DNA of 64,000 nt from Hydrogenophaga sp. (lineage in GTDB: Bacteria; Pseudomonadota; Gammaproteobacteria; Burkholderiales; Burkholderiaceae_C), in assembly GCF_018780385.1 (NCBI RefSeq), contig NZ_JADMJO010000030.1, forward strand, positions 1 through 64,000. Direction: 5' to 3'. Within the stretch, counting starts at the first letter, position 1, and each line of letters begins with the position of its first letter. The position numbers and the translations under genes are program-made. The notes under the pieces are model-generated. The model did not search any database and was not told the origin of the DNA. It saw only the letters and a program-made list of their open reading frames with translations. Positions 24,327 to 32,202 of the stretch are shown piece after piece.

Positions 24327-25895
24327 TTATAGCGCACGTGCCGTCATCTGTTGCGCAATGTAGTCCGCCTGGCGAATCGCCAGCGTAACAATGGTCAGCG
24401 TGGGGTTTTCCGCACCGCCGGTGGTGAACTGGCTTCCGTCGCTGATGAACAGGTTGGGAATGTCGTGCGTCTGGCCCCAGCCGTTGCACACGCCGTCCTG
24501 CTTGCGCGCGCTCATGCGGCAGGTGCCCATGTTGTGCGTGCTCGGGTACGGCGGCGTGCGGAAGGTTTTGATGGCGCCCGCCGCCTGGTAGATGCGCTCA
24601 CCCTGGGTGAATGCGTGGTTGCGCATGGCGATGTCGTTGTCATGGTCATCGAAGTGCACGTTGGGCACCGCGTTGCCCCACTGGTCTTTTACCTTGTCGT
24701 TGAGCGTGACGCGGTTGGTCTCGCGCGGCATGTCTTCGCCCACCAGCCACATGCCGGCGAGCTGGGTGTAGCGCTCCATCCACCACGCGAAGTCGGCGCC
24801 CCAGCCACCCGGGTTCAAGAAGGCGGCCATGAAGGGCACGCCCAGCGCCAGGGTTTCCAGCTCGTAGCCGCCGGCAAAACCGCGTTTGGTGTCGTGCCTG
24901 GCCTCGTCGCGCACGATGCCGGCCATGGTGGTGCCTCGGTACATGTGCACCGGCTCCTTGAAGGCGGCGTAGACCGAGCCGGTCATGTGGCGCATGTAGT
25001 TGCGGCCCACCTGACCCGAGCTGTTGGCCAGGCCGTCTTTGAACATGCTGGAGGCCGAGAGCAGCAGCAGGCGCGGCGTCTCGATCGAGTTGCCCGCCAC
25101 GCAGACGATGCGTGCTTTCTGGCGCTGCTCCTTCTTGTCCTTGTCGACGTACACGACACCGGTCACCTTGCCCGAGGGGTTGTGTTCGATGCGGGTCACG
25201 TGGGCTTCGGTGCGCAGCTCGAAGTTGCCGGTGGCGTCGGCCTTGGGCAGCTCGGTGTAGAGCGTGCTCCACTTGGCGCCGCTCTTGCAACCTTGAAAGC
25301 AGAAGCCCAGTTGCAGACAGCGGCCACGGCCGTCGCGCGGCTGGCTGTTGATGGCCATGTTGCCGGTGTGCACATCCTTGTAACCGAGCTTGGAGGCACC
25401 GCTGTACATCACCTTGAAGTTGTTGTTGCCCGGCAGGCCGGGAATGCCGTTGGTGCGCGTCACGCCCATTTTGTCTTCCGCCTTGGCGTAGTAGGGCTCC
25501 AGGTCTTTGAGGGTAACGGGCCAGTCGAGAAGGTTGGCGCCCTTGATCTCGCCGTACACCGTCTTGGTGCGGAACTCGTGCTCCTGGAAACGCAGCGAGG
25601 CGCCGGCCCAGTGGGTGGTGGTGCCGCCCACGGTCTTGCAGATCCAGGCTGGCAGGCCGGCGAAGTCTTTGGCCACGCGCCAGCTGCCCGAGGTGGTGCG
25701 GGTGTCGAGCCAGGCCAACTGGCTGAACGATTTCCACTCGTCGTTGATGAAGCTGGCGTTGCTCTGCGCCCCGCCGGCCTCCAGCACAACGACCTTGATG
25801 CCCTTCTGGCACAACTCGTTGGCCAGCGTGCCGCCGCCCGCGCCCGAACCGATGATGACGACGACCGAGTCGTCGCTGTTTGCAAACGTTGTCAT
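24327..25895 (-). CDS. GMC-family FAD dehydrogenase, large subunit
   Basis: 522 aa. FAD-binding GSGAGGGTLANELCQKG near residue 15, HWAGASLRF, and the C-terminal active-site region HNMGTCRM with NLFISDGSQF and GGAENPTLTI. It resembles the flavoprotein subunits of membrane-bound gluconate, sorbitol and alcohol dehydrogenases, oxidising an alcohol or sugar acid. The start has AGGAG upstream. Directly upstream in the same operon is the Tat small subunit, which typically carries the large subunit out folded. Substrate not determinable. No cytochrome subunit follows. Confidence 0.88.
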   Translation of the reverse strand: MTTFANSDDSVVVIIGSGAGGGTLANELCQKGIKVVVLEAGGAQSNASFINDEWKSFSQLAWLDTRTTSGSWRVAKDFAGLPAWICKTVGGTTTHWAGASLRFQEHEFRTKTVYGEIKGANLLDWPVTLKDLEPYYAKAEDKMGVTRTNGIPGLPGNNNFKVMYSGASKLGYKDVHTGNMAINSQPRDGRGRCLQLGFCFQGCKSGAKWSTLYTELPKADATGNFELRTEAHVTRIEHNPSGKVTGVVYVDKDKKEQRQKARIVCVAGNSIETPRLLLLSASSMFKDGLANSSGQVGRNYMRHMTGSVYAAFKEPVHMYRGTTMAGIVRDEARHDTKRGFAGGYELETLALGVPFMAAFLNPGGWGADFAWWMERYTQLAGMWLVGEDMPRETNRVTLNDKVKDQWGNAVPNVHFDDHDNDIAMRNHAFTQGERIYQAAGAIKTFRTPPYPSTHNMGTCRMSARKQDGVCNGWGQTHDIPNLFISDGSQFTTGGAENPTLTIVTLAIRQADYIAQQMTARAL

Positions 25896-25970
25896 GTGTG
25901 TCTCCTGGAGCGTCCCGGTGCGCGCTGTCCCGGTCGCCTCTTGTTGAACTCGTGGGGGAAAACCGGGGAA

Positions 25971-26606
25971 TCAGAGATCGGCGGCGGGGCTGGCTTGTGC
26001 GGTGGGCGCGGGCAACCACTTCAGGTCCTGGAAACCGCGCGTGATGTAGCCGCCCTTCTCCCAGGCCGAACCCGGGTAGCCGAAGGTGGCGTAGGCCATG
26101 TCGTTGTCGTAGAGCGAGGTCACGCACTGGCCCCGCACCGTGCGAAAGAAAGGCTGGCCTTCCATTCCCTTGACGATCTGCAGTCTTTTTGCCGCACCGG
26201 CCTTGTTGAAGTCACCGTTGGCCGCCTTGTTCAGGGCGGCGATGCCGTCCTTGAGCATCTTGGCCGCGCCCGCGTCACCCGCGGCCTTGGCATCCAGGTC
26301 CTTGGCCAGCAGCGCATACACCGCATCGGGCAGTTTCTCGTGCGGGTAAAGAACGCGGCCCATGGCCATGAGCGCTTCACCCTCGGCCTTGCTCAGCACC
26401 TTGAGCTCGACAGCCCACACCGACGAGGGCGCAAGGCTGGCGAGCAGGCTGCCGGTGACCAGCGTGCCCATGAGCACGCCCGACCCCTTGAGGAATTCGC
26501 GCCGCGCCAACGGCAGGTTCATCTTGGGCACTTCGCCCACGTCTTCGTTGCAAGCGCTGGCCGTGGCGACGGCGGGGGCGCTCCCCTGGATGGCTATGAC
26601 GCGCAT
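25971..26606 (-). CDS. Tat-exported gluconate 2-dehydrogenase subunit 3-like protein
   Basis: 211 aa. The ATG at 26606 has GGAG six bases upstream, giving a 28-residue extension before the second methionine and the twin-arginine motif RREFLKGSGV; another start at 26522 begins at MNLPLARREF. The mature part (AEGEALMAMGRVLYPHEKLP) is typical of subunit 3 of GMC dehydrogenases, needed for export and assembly. It is 75 bases upstream of the flavoprotein gene, same strand, so they form one operon. Confidence 0.85.
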   Translation of the reverse strand: MRVIAIQGSAPAVATASACNEDVGEVPKMNLPLARREFLKGSGVLMGTLVTGSLLASLAPSSVWAVELKVLSKAEGEALMAMGRVLYPHEKLPDAVYALLAKDLDAKAAGDAGAAKMLKDGIAALNKAANGDFNKAGAAKRLQIVKGMEGQPFFRTVRGQCVTSLYDNDMAYATFGYPGSAWEKGGYITRGFQDLKWLPAPTAQASPAADL

Positions 26607-26630
26607 GTTGTCTCCTGCTTGTAGGTCTTG

Positions 26631-26702
26631 CACCCGCAGGGCCTGCGGGTGTGAAAAGCAGTATTGCGCGCCCGGCCGGGGGGCGGGTGGTAGCTCGCTA
26701 CC
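26631..26702. promoter_or_regulatory. Two inverted repeats upstream of the GMC dehydrogenase operon
   Basis: CACCCGCAGG-G-CCTGCGGGTG (26631-26651) and GGTAGC-TC-GCTACC (26689-26702) occupy the 117-base gap between the CopD-like gene and subunit 3. The first has no T tract, so it is not a normal terminator; either may be an operator for the operon. Confidence 0.4.
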
Positions 26703-26723
26703 TACAGGGAAAACCCGGGCTGT

Positions 26724-27194
26724 TCAACCCAGAACGACCGTCGCCGCAATGGTCGCAACGCCCAGGATCAGGTTGACGCCGACCCAGAGGCGGATGGCGG
26801 CGATTGCCGCACCGCCGGCGGCCCAGTCGCTGGCGTTCACAGCGCGGCTCAGGCGCTTGAACAACGCGAAGCGGATGTGACCGAAGATCACGATCATCAG
26901 AATGCCCAGGGCGGCCATCACGGTCCAGCCGAGCGGCATGTTGAACGACAGCCCCGCCTGCACCGACTCCTTGGCCACACGCCCGATCATCCAGAGGCCC
27001 GTGACCAGCACCAGCACCACCACGACCAGCACGACGGCGAAAAAGCGCTTGAGCACGTCGTGCATGAAGCGGATGCGCACGGGCGGCTCCAGCGACTGCA
27101 AGGCCGGGCGCAGGAAGGTGTGCGCGAAGAACATGCCACCGATCCACAGCACGATGGACAAGACGTGGATGAGCTTGAGGCTGGCGTAGATCAT
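26724..27194 (-). CDS. CopD-like integral membrane protein
   Basis: 156 aa from the ATG at 27194, with four predicted helices. MIYASLKLIHVLSIVLWIGG and FFAHTFLRP place the histidines where CopD-family and DUF2269-like proteins have them; the copper link is an inference. Middle helices VVLVVVVLVLVTGLWMIG and GWTVMAALGILMIVIFGH are clear. It starts 25 bases after the stop of dinG, so may be in its transcript. It could equally be a general membrane protein of unknown role. Confidence 0.72.
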   Translation of the reverse strand: MIYASLKLIHVLSIVLWIGGMFFAHTFLRPALQSLEPPVRIRFMHDVLKRFFAVVLVVVVLVLVTGLWMIGRVAKESVQAGLSFNMPLGWTVMAALGILMIVIFGHIRFALFKRLSRAVNASDWAAGGAAIAAIRLWVGVNLILGVATIAATVVLG

Positions 27195-27219
27195 GGAGGT
27201 GCTTTCGTTGGAGAGAAAA

Positions 27220-29532
27220 TCAGACGTCGGACAGCACACCGCCCACGCGGCGCTGCAAGCGGTAGGGCGGCAAGCCTTGCAGCATGCGCCGGCCGTAGCT
27301 CTGGCGCAGCAGGCGCGCGTCGTAGCAGACCACCACGGCTTCGTCGGTTTCGCTGCGCAGCGCGCGGCCGGTCCACTGCAGCAGGCGGGCGCCGGTGGCG
27401 GGCACCACGAGTTCACTGAACGGGTCTCGTCCCTGCGCCTTGAGCCAGTCGGCGCGCGCCTGGCCCACCGGGTCGCTGGGCGACGCGAACGGCAGCTTGG
27501 TGATGAACACCCACTCGCACAGCTCGCCGGGCAAATCCAGCCCCTCGCCGAACGACTGCAGGCCGAACAGGATGGAGGCTTCACCCTCGGCCACACGCTC
27601 GGCGTGGCGGCGCAGCAGCACGGTGCGTGAAGCCTCGCCCTGCACCAGTACCCGGTCTCGCAATGCGCCGTGTTCGCCGCGCTCCAGCAGGCCTTGTGCC
27701 TGGCGCATCTGTGCCTTGGAGGTGAACAGCACCAGCGCGCCGCGCTTCACCTCGCGCAGGTCGGCCATGAGCGACGCGAGCATCTCGCGCGTGTAGCCTT
27801 CCACGTCCTTGGGGTCGGCCACGGTCTGCACCACCACCAGCCGGCCCTGGCGCGCGTGGTCAAACGGGCTCTGCACCTGGCGCGCGACCACCGCGTCGTC
27901 GTACGCCAGACCCGACTCGTGCAGGAAATGGTCGAAGTTCCCGCAGGTCACGAGCGAAGCCGAGGTGACCACCGCCGCGCGCACCTTGTTCCACAAATGG
28001 TTGCGCAGCAGGCTGCCGGGCTGCAGCGGGCAGGCGTGCGCGGTGAGGGTGACGAGACCGTGGTGGATGCCGGCTTCCAGCCACTTGGCCAGCGGCGGCT
28101 GGCCGTCGGTGGCGGCCTGCATCCACAGCGTGGCGGTCTCCTGCGCGCTCTGCAGGCGCGGCGCGAGCACACCCAGGCGGCTGTAGAGCTTGGCGCAGCG
28201 CGCGGCGTCGCTCGGGTTCTCGCGTGCGTTGGCCTTGAGCTGCGTGGCCAGGGCTTCAAACACCTTGAGCAGCGCGCTGGCGTTGGCGTGCATCTGCGCC
28301 ACCACCTCGCTCCATTCGGGTGGCAGCACGCCACCGTCGAAGCGGTCGACGATGGGCGGTGCGCTGTCGTTGAAGCCAGTGCGCGCGGGCGGGCGGCCCG
28401 GGGTGCGGCCGGTGAGATCGAGCCAGGCCGGCAGCGCACCGATGCGCTGCATGGCCAGGCGCGCGAGTTCTCCCTGCGCGGTCTTGAGGTCTTTGGCGAG
28501 TTGCGCCACGTCCGACGTGGGCTTGTGCTCCAGCGCGCCGGCCACTTCGTCCACCGCGCGCGGCAGCTTGTCCAGCCACTGGCTGCGCATGAGGTCCATG
28601 GAAGCGGTGAACTGGCCTTGCGCCACCGAGCCGAGGTGGTGCGCTTCGTCGAACACCACGTAGCAGTCTTGCGGCGCAGGCAAGGCGTGCAGGCCCAGGG
28701 TGGAGAGCAGCAGGTCGTGGTTGACCACGATCACCTGCGCCTGCGCCAGCTTGGCGCGCGCCTGGTAGTAGCTGCAGCTGTTGTAGCTCGGGCAGTGGCG
28801 CGCGGTGCAGGTGTGGCGCTCGGCGGCCACCGGGGCCCACAGGCTGCCGTCGGGAGGCTCGTCGAGCCGGTCGCGGTCGCCGTCCCAGCTGCCGCCGTCC
28901 AGCGCATTGGCCCAGGCGGTGTATTGCACGCCACGCTCCTGCCAGCGCGCCGCCGCCGAGGCCGAGGCCACGGCGCGCGCGGCCACGCCCGAGGCGCTGG
29001 TATCGGTGGGGGCGTCGTCGCTCTCGAACAGGTCGGCGCTGTCCGCGTCACCGCCCGAAAGCTGGTCGAGCTTCAAGCGACACACGTAGCGACCGCGCCC
29101 CTTGGCCAGTGCAAAGCTGAACGGCTGCGGCAGCGTGGTGGCCAGGGCCGGCAAGTCCTTGGCGATCAACTGCTCCTGCAGCGCCACGGTGGCGGTGGAA
29201 ATGATCACGCGCTTTTGCTGCGCCAGAGCCAGCGGGATCACGGTGGCCGCGTACGCCGCCGACTTGCCCACGCCGGTGCCGGCCTGCACCACCGCGATGC
29301 CGCGCGCGGGCAGGGCCGCGTCGCTGGCCACCGAGTCGTCGCCCGGCGTCACGCCCGAGAGCGTGTGCGCGATGTGGGCGGCCATCTCGCGCTGCCCCGG
29401 CCGGGCGCGGTAGCCGCTCGCGTGCGCCACCACGTGGTCGAAGGCCGCCAGGGCCAGCGCCTCGCGCGCCAGCGGGCCGGTGGGCAGTGCGGGCGTTTCG
29501 TCGGCGGTCGGCTCAAGGGTGGTGGTGGACAT
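27220..29532 (-). CDS. dinG: ATP-dependent DNA helicase, DinG family
   Basis: 770 aa from the ATG at 29532; the in-frame extension upstream is not family-like. A superfamily-2 XPD-like 5'-3' helicase that unwinds D-loops and R-loops. Walker A AGTGVGKSAAY (about 84), an iron-sulfur cluster from YVCRLK and CTARHCPSYNSC (four Cys, about 151-245), DEAH box VVFDEAHHLG (about 294), and GEGLDLPGELCEW plus QWTGRALRSE in the C-terminal domain. Slightly longer than E. coli DinG (716 aa). Confidence 0.93.
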   Translation of the reverse strand: MSTTTLEPTADETPALPTGPLAREALALAAFDHVVAHASGYRARPGQREMAAHIAHTLSGVTPGDDSVASDAALPARGIAVVQAGTGVGKSAAYAATVIPLALAQQKRVIISTATVALQEQLIAKDLPALATTLPQPFSFALAKGRGRYVCRLKLDQLSGGDADSADLFESDDAPTDTSASGVAARAVASASAAARWQERGVQYTAWANALDGGSWDGDRDRLDEPPDGSLWAPVAAERHTCTARHCPSYNSCSYYQARAKLAQAQVIVVNHDLLLSTLGLHALPAPQDCYVVFDEAHHLGSVAQGQFTASMDLMRSQWLDKLPRAVDEVAGALEHKPTSDVAQLAKDLKTAQGELARLAMQRIGALPAWLDLTGRTPGRPPARTGFNDSAPPIVDRFDGGVLPPEWSEVVAQMHANASALLKVFEALATQLKANARENPSDAARCAKLYSRLGVLAPRLQSAQETATLWMQAATDGQPPLAKWLEAGIHHGLVTLTAHACPLQPGSLLRNHLWNKVRAAVVTSASLVTCGNFDHFLHESGLAYDDAVVARQVQSPFDHARQGRLVVVQTVADPKDVEGYTREMLASLMADLREVKRGALVLFTSKAQMRQAQGLLERGEHGALRDRVLVQGEASRTVLLRRHAERVAEGEASILFGLQSFGEGLDLPGELCEWVFITKLPFASPSDPVGQARADWLKAQGRDPFSELVVPATGARLLQWTGRALRSETDEAVVVCYDARLLRQSYGRRMLQGLPPYRLQRRVGGVLSDV

Positions 29533-29666
29533 GCGGGGGCGAGAAGGCAAAGCGCGATTGTCCCAGACGGCATGCATGCCCCGGGGTCGGGGCGCGGGAC
29601 GTGCAAACGGTGACCGCGTCGCCCCTGGGTGGTAGCCTGACGGCTCGCCCACCACCGGAGATCGTC

Positions 29667-29954
29667 ATGACCCATTCCATCGAACACGAGGACAACGGAT
29701 CCCGCGGCGCCTTCTACATTCAGCGCAATGGGCAGCGCATCGCGGAGATGACCTACAGCATCACCCGCCCGTCGCTGGTCGTCGTCGACCACACCTATGT
29801 GGACCCGAGCCTCAGGGGGCACGGCGTGGCGCGCCAGTTGCAGGACGCCATGGTGGCCTGGGCCCGTGGGACCGACACGAAAGTCATCCCCGTCTGTTCG
29901 TACGTGAAAGTCCAGTTCGATCGGGATCCATCGATCCGCGATGTTCTGGCATGA
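29667..29954 (+). CDS. GNAT-family N-acetyltransferase-like protein (NATD1 type)
   Basis: 95 aa. MTHSIEHEDNGSRGAFYIQ, ITRPSLVVVDHTYVDPSLRG, the acetyl-CoA loop RGHGVARQL and VCSYVKVQFDRDPS match the small GNAT family (YidJ/NATD1-like). Substrate unknown. It starts 134 bases from the divergent dinG start and is followed immediately by the patatin gene, probably one transcript. Confidence 0.85.
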   Translation: MTHSIEHEDNGSRGAFYIQRNGQRIAEMTYSITRPSLVVVDHTYVDPSLRGHGVARQLQDAMVAWARGTDTKVIPVCSYVKVQFDRDPSIRDVLA

Positions 29955-29988
29955 CCGCCCCTTCACCGACACCCTGACCCTGGCGCCC

Positions 29989-31089
29989 ATGACAACGACC
30001 CCCCGCTCGAAACGAAAGTCCACCCCCCGCACCGCCAGTGGCAAGCTGCCGATCGACCTGGCGCTGCAAGGCGGTGGCTCCCACGGCGCCTTCACCTGGG
30101 GCGTGCTCGACCGCTTGCTGGAAGAAGAATCGCTGGAGATCTCGGCCATCAGCGGCACCAGCGCCGGCGCCATGAACGCGGTGGCCTTGGCCGCTGGCCT
30201 CATGGAGGGTGGGCGCGAAGGCGCGCGGCGCGTGTTGCGGCAGTTCTGGACGCGGGTGGCCGAAATCTCGCCCTTCCACAAGCTGCAGAGCAGCTCGCTG
30301 GGCGCGGCGTTCGGCCCGGCCCAGGCGCTCATGGCGCCGTGGCTGGCGCCGTTCAAACAATTCAACACGGTGCTCGGCAGCCAGCTCTCGCCCTACCAGC
30401 TCAACCCGCTCAACCTCAATCCGCTGCGCGACATCCTGGTGGAGACGGTGGATTTCAAGCGCGTGTGCGCCTGCCACAAGACCCAGCTCTTCATCTCGGC
30501 CACGCAGGTGCGCACCGGCGCACTGCGCGTGTTCGGCCAGCACGAGCTCACGGCCGACATGGTGATGGCTTCGGCCTGTCTGCCGCTCCTGTTTCAGGCG
30601 GTGGAGATCGACGGGGAGGCTTACTGGGACGGCGGTTACGCGGGCAACCCCTCGCTCATGCCCCTGATCACCGACACCCCGGCCGACGATCTGCTGCTGG
30701 TGCAGATCAACCCGGTGCTGCGCGACACCGTGCCCCGGCGCGCCAGCGACATCCTGGACCGCATCAACGAAGTGACGTTCAACGCCAGCCTGCTCAAGGA
30801 GATGCGCAGCATCGCGCTGCTCAAGCAACTCATCGACGGCGAAGGCCGCGCCGGCCAGCGCCACCGCCAGCCGCTGTTCAAACGCGTGCAGGACCTGCGC
30901 GTGCACCTGATCGACGGTGGGGAATCGCTCAGTCCGCTGGGCGCGGCCAGCAAGACCGAAACGCAGTGGGCCTTCCTCTCCAAGCTGCACGAACTCGGCC
31001 ACGCCTCGGCCGATCGCTGGCTGGTCGCCCACGGGCAGCACCTGGGCGAGCGCAGCAGCTTCGACCTGGCCGGTGTGCTCGACGGTTGA
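29989..31089 (+). CDS. Patatin-like phospholipase family protein
   Basis: 366 aa from the ATG at 29989 (ATG at 29941 would add 16 residues and overlap the previous gene by 14 bases; neither has a clear ribosome-binding site). The oxyanion loop is LALQGGGSHGAFTWG, the nucleophile elbow SGTSAGAMNAV, and the catalytic aspartate YWDGGYAGNP: a complete Ser-Asp dyad. No signal peptide. Predicted acyl hydrolase acting on membrane lipids or storage polyesters. Confidence 0.88.
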   Translation: MTTTPRSKRKSTPRTASGKLPIDLALQGGGSHGAFTWGVLDRLLEEESLEISAISGTSAGAMNAVALAAGLMEGGREGARRVLRQFWTRVAEISPFHKLQSSSLGAAFGPAQALMAPWLAPFKQFNTVLGSQLSPYQLNPLNLNPLRDILVETVDFKRVCACHKTQLFISATQVRTGALRVFGQHELTADMVMASACLPLLFQAVEIDGEAYWDGGYAGNPSLMPLITDTPADDLLLVQINPVLRDTVPRRASDILDRINEVTFNASLLKEMRSIALLKQLIDGEGRAGQRHRQPLFKRVQDLRVHLIDGGESLSPLGAASKTETQWAFLSKLHELGHASADRWLVAHGQHLGERSSFDLAGVLDG

Positions 31090-31180
31090 AGGACCGGGCC
31101 CCTGCCTTCAGTAGAATCGCCGACCCGATGACGACCTGAGCGCAAGCCGCCTCGTCACCCCACACATTCACTGGACAGCC

Positions 31181-31480
31181 ATGCCTTATTCCGTCTCCCA
31201 CCACAAGCTCACCCAGATCCTGTCCGCCCATGGCTTGAAGGCGGGAGACGCCGGCGGCATCGACAAGCTTTTCGGCGGCAACGACGGCTATTACTGGTTC
31301 GGCACCGTGCGCGACCTGTGCCCGCCCGGCAAGACCATGGTCTGGGAAACCCAGTACGACATGGTCAACGCCATCCAGGCGCACGAGAACGCCACCGCCG
31401 CCGAGGACGAGATGAAGCCGCAGGTGCCCAGCGCGGCCAACATCGCAGCGCTGTCCAAGGCGCTTCACGACCCGCTCTGA
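31181..31480 (+). CDS. Hypothetical protein, 99 aa
   Basis: I do not recognise this gene. It is soluble, without a signal peptide: MPYSVSHHKLTQILSAHGLK, then a glycine- and aromatic-rich stretch GGNDGYYWFGTVRDLCPPGK, then acidic helices (NATAAEDEMKPQ). It stands alone between the patatin gene and the convergent rnk gene. Its codon use looks like its neighbours', which supports it being real. Function unknown. Confidence 0.62.
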   Translation: MPYSVSHHKLTQILSAHGLKAGDAGGIDKLFGGNDGYYWFGTVRDLCPPGKTMVWETQYDMVNAIQAHENATAAEDEMKPQVPSAANIAALSKALHDPL

Positions 31481-31539
31481 AGCATCGGACCCGCGCGGCC
31501 CTCAGGACCGGCGGGCCACGATCGGGTGCGATGGAGGGG

Positions 31540-31941
31540 CTACGTGGTGTAGTCGCCGCTGGCTTCGGGCTGGAACAGCAGCGTGACCACCTCGGCTGCG
31601 CAAGCGTCGCCGTTGGGCGTGCGCCAGCGGGCGATGGCGCCCACGCGCTGGCCGAGCAGGCTTGTCCCCACCGGCGAGAGCACGGAGATGAAACCCAGGT
31701 GTGGCTCGGCGTCAGCGGGGTAACACAGCGTGAGCTTCTGCCGCTTCCTCGTCTCGAGGTCTTCGACGATGACTTGCGAGTACATCGTGACGACATCGGG
31801 CGGGATCTCGCGCGAGGGAACGAGGTCCAGGGTGTCGAGCGCATCAACCAGCTCCGGCGGGAGTGGTCCGCCGCGCAGGTTGTTCAAGCGTGCGAAATCA
31901 ATCTCGGTGAGCAGCCGCTCACCCGCAAGGGTTTTGTGCAT
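31540..31941 (-). CDS. rnk: Nucleoside diphosphate kinase regulator Rnk (GreA/GreB C-terminal fold)
   Basis: 133 aa from the ATG at 31941. A short N-terminal helical arm (LTEIDFARLNNLRGG) precedes a GreA/GreB FKBP-like domain (KLTLCYPADAEPHLGFISVL, SPVGTSLLGQRVGAIARW). This matches Rnk in length (about 136 aa) and lacks the long GreA coiled coil. Rnk binds RNA polymerase without GreA-type cleavage stimulation and influences Ndk levels. The frame continues far upstream, but only this start gives a Rnk-like N-terminus. Confidence 0.86.
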   Translation of the reverse strand: MHKTLAGERLLTEIDFARLNNLRGGPLPPELVDALDTLDLVPSREIPPDVVTMYSQVIVEDLETRKRQKLTLCYPADAEPHLGFISVLSPVGTSLLGQRVGAIARWRTPNGDACAAEVVTLLFQPEASGDYTT

Positions 31942-32202
31942 GGTGCACTCCAACTGGTGCAGGCACGCCGGGAAAAGGCGGCGCCCGCGATCGCGCTGGG
32001 CTGGGGCCCGGCGATAGATGGATTGCGCAAAAAAGGGAGGAAGGGGTATCGCCGGGCTTAAGAATGTGCGGCCGGCTGGCGCAGTCCCGCCGAACCCATC
32101 AGCTTGCGACCGGCCACAGCGCCGCCTGCCGCGAGGGGCATGCAAGCTGCCGGGTGGGCAGTGATGGTGGGGTGAACAGCCATGAGGCATTGTAGGTCGC
32201 GC

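Noticed and set aside
31942..32202. 261-base gap between rnk and the sensor kinase gene checked for a hidden gene.
   Set aside because: Nothing supported was found besides random short frames.
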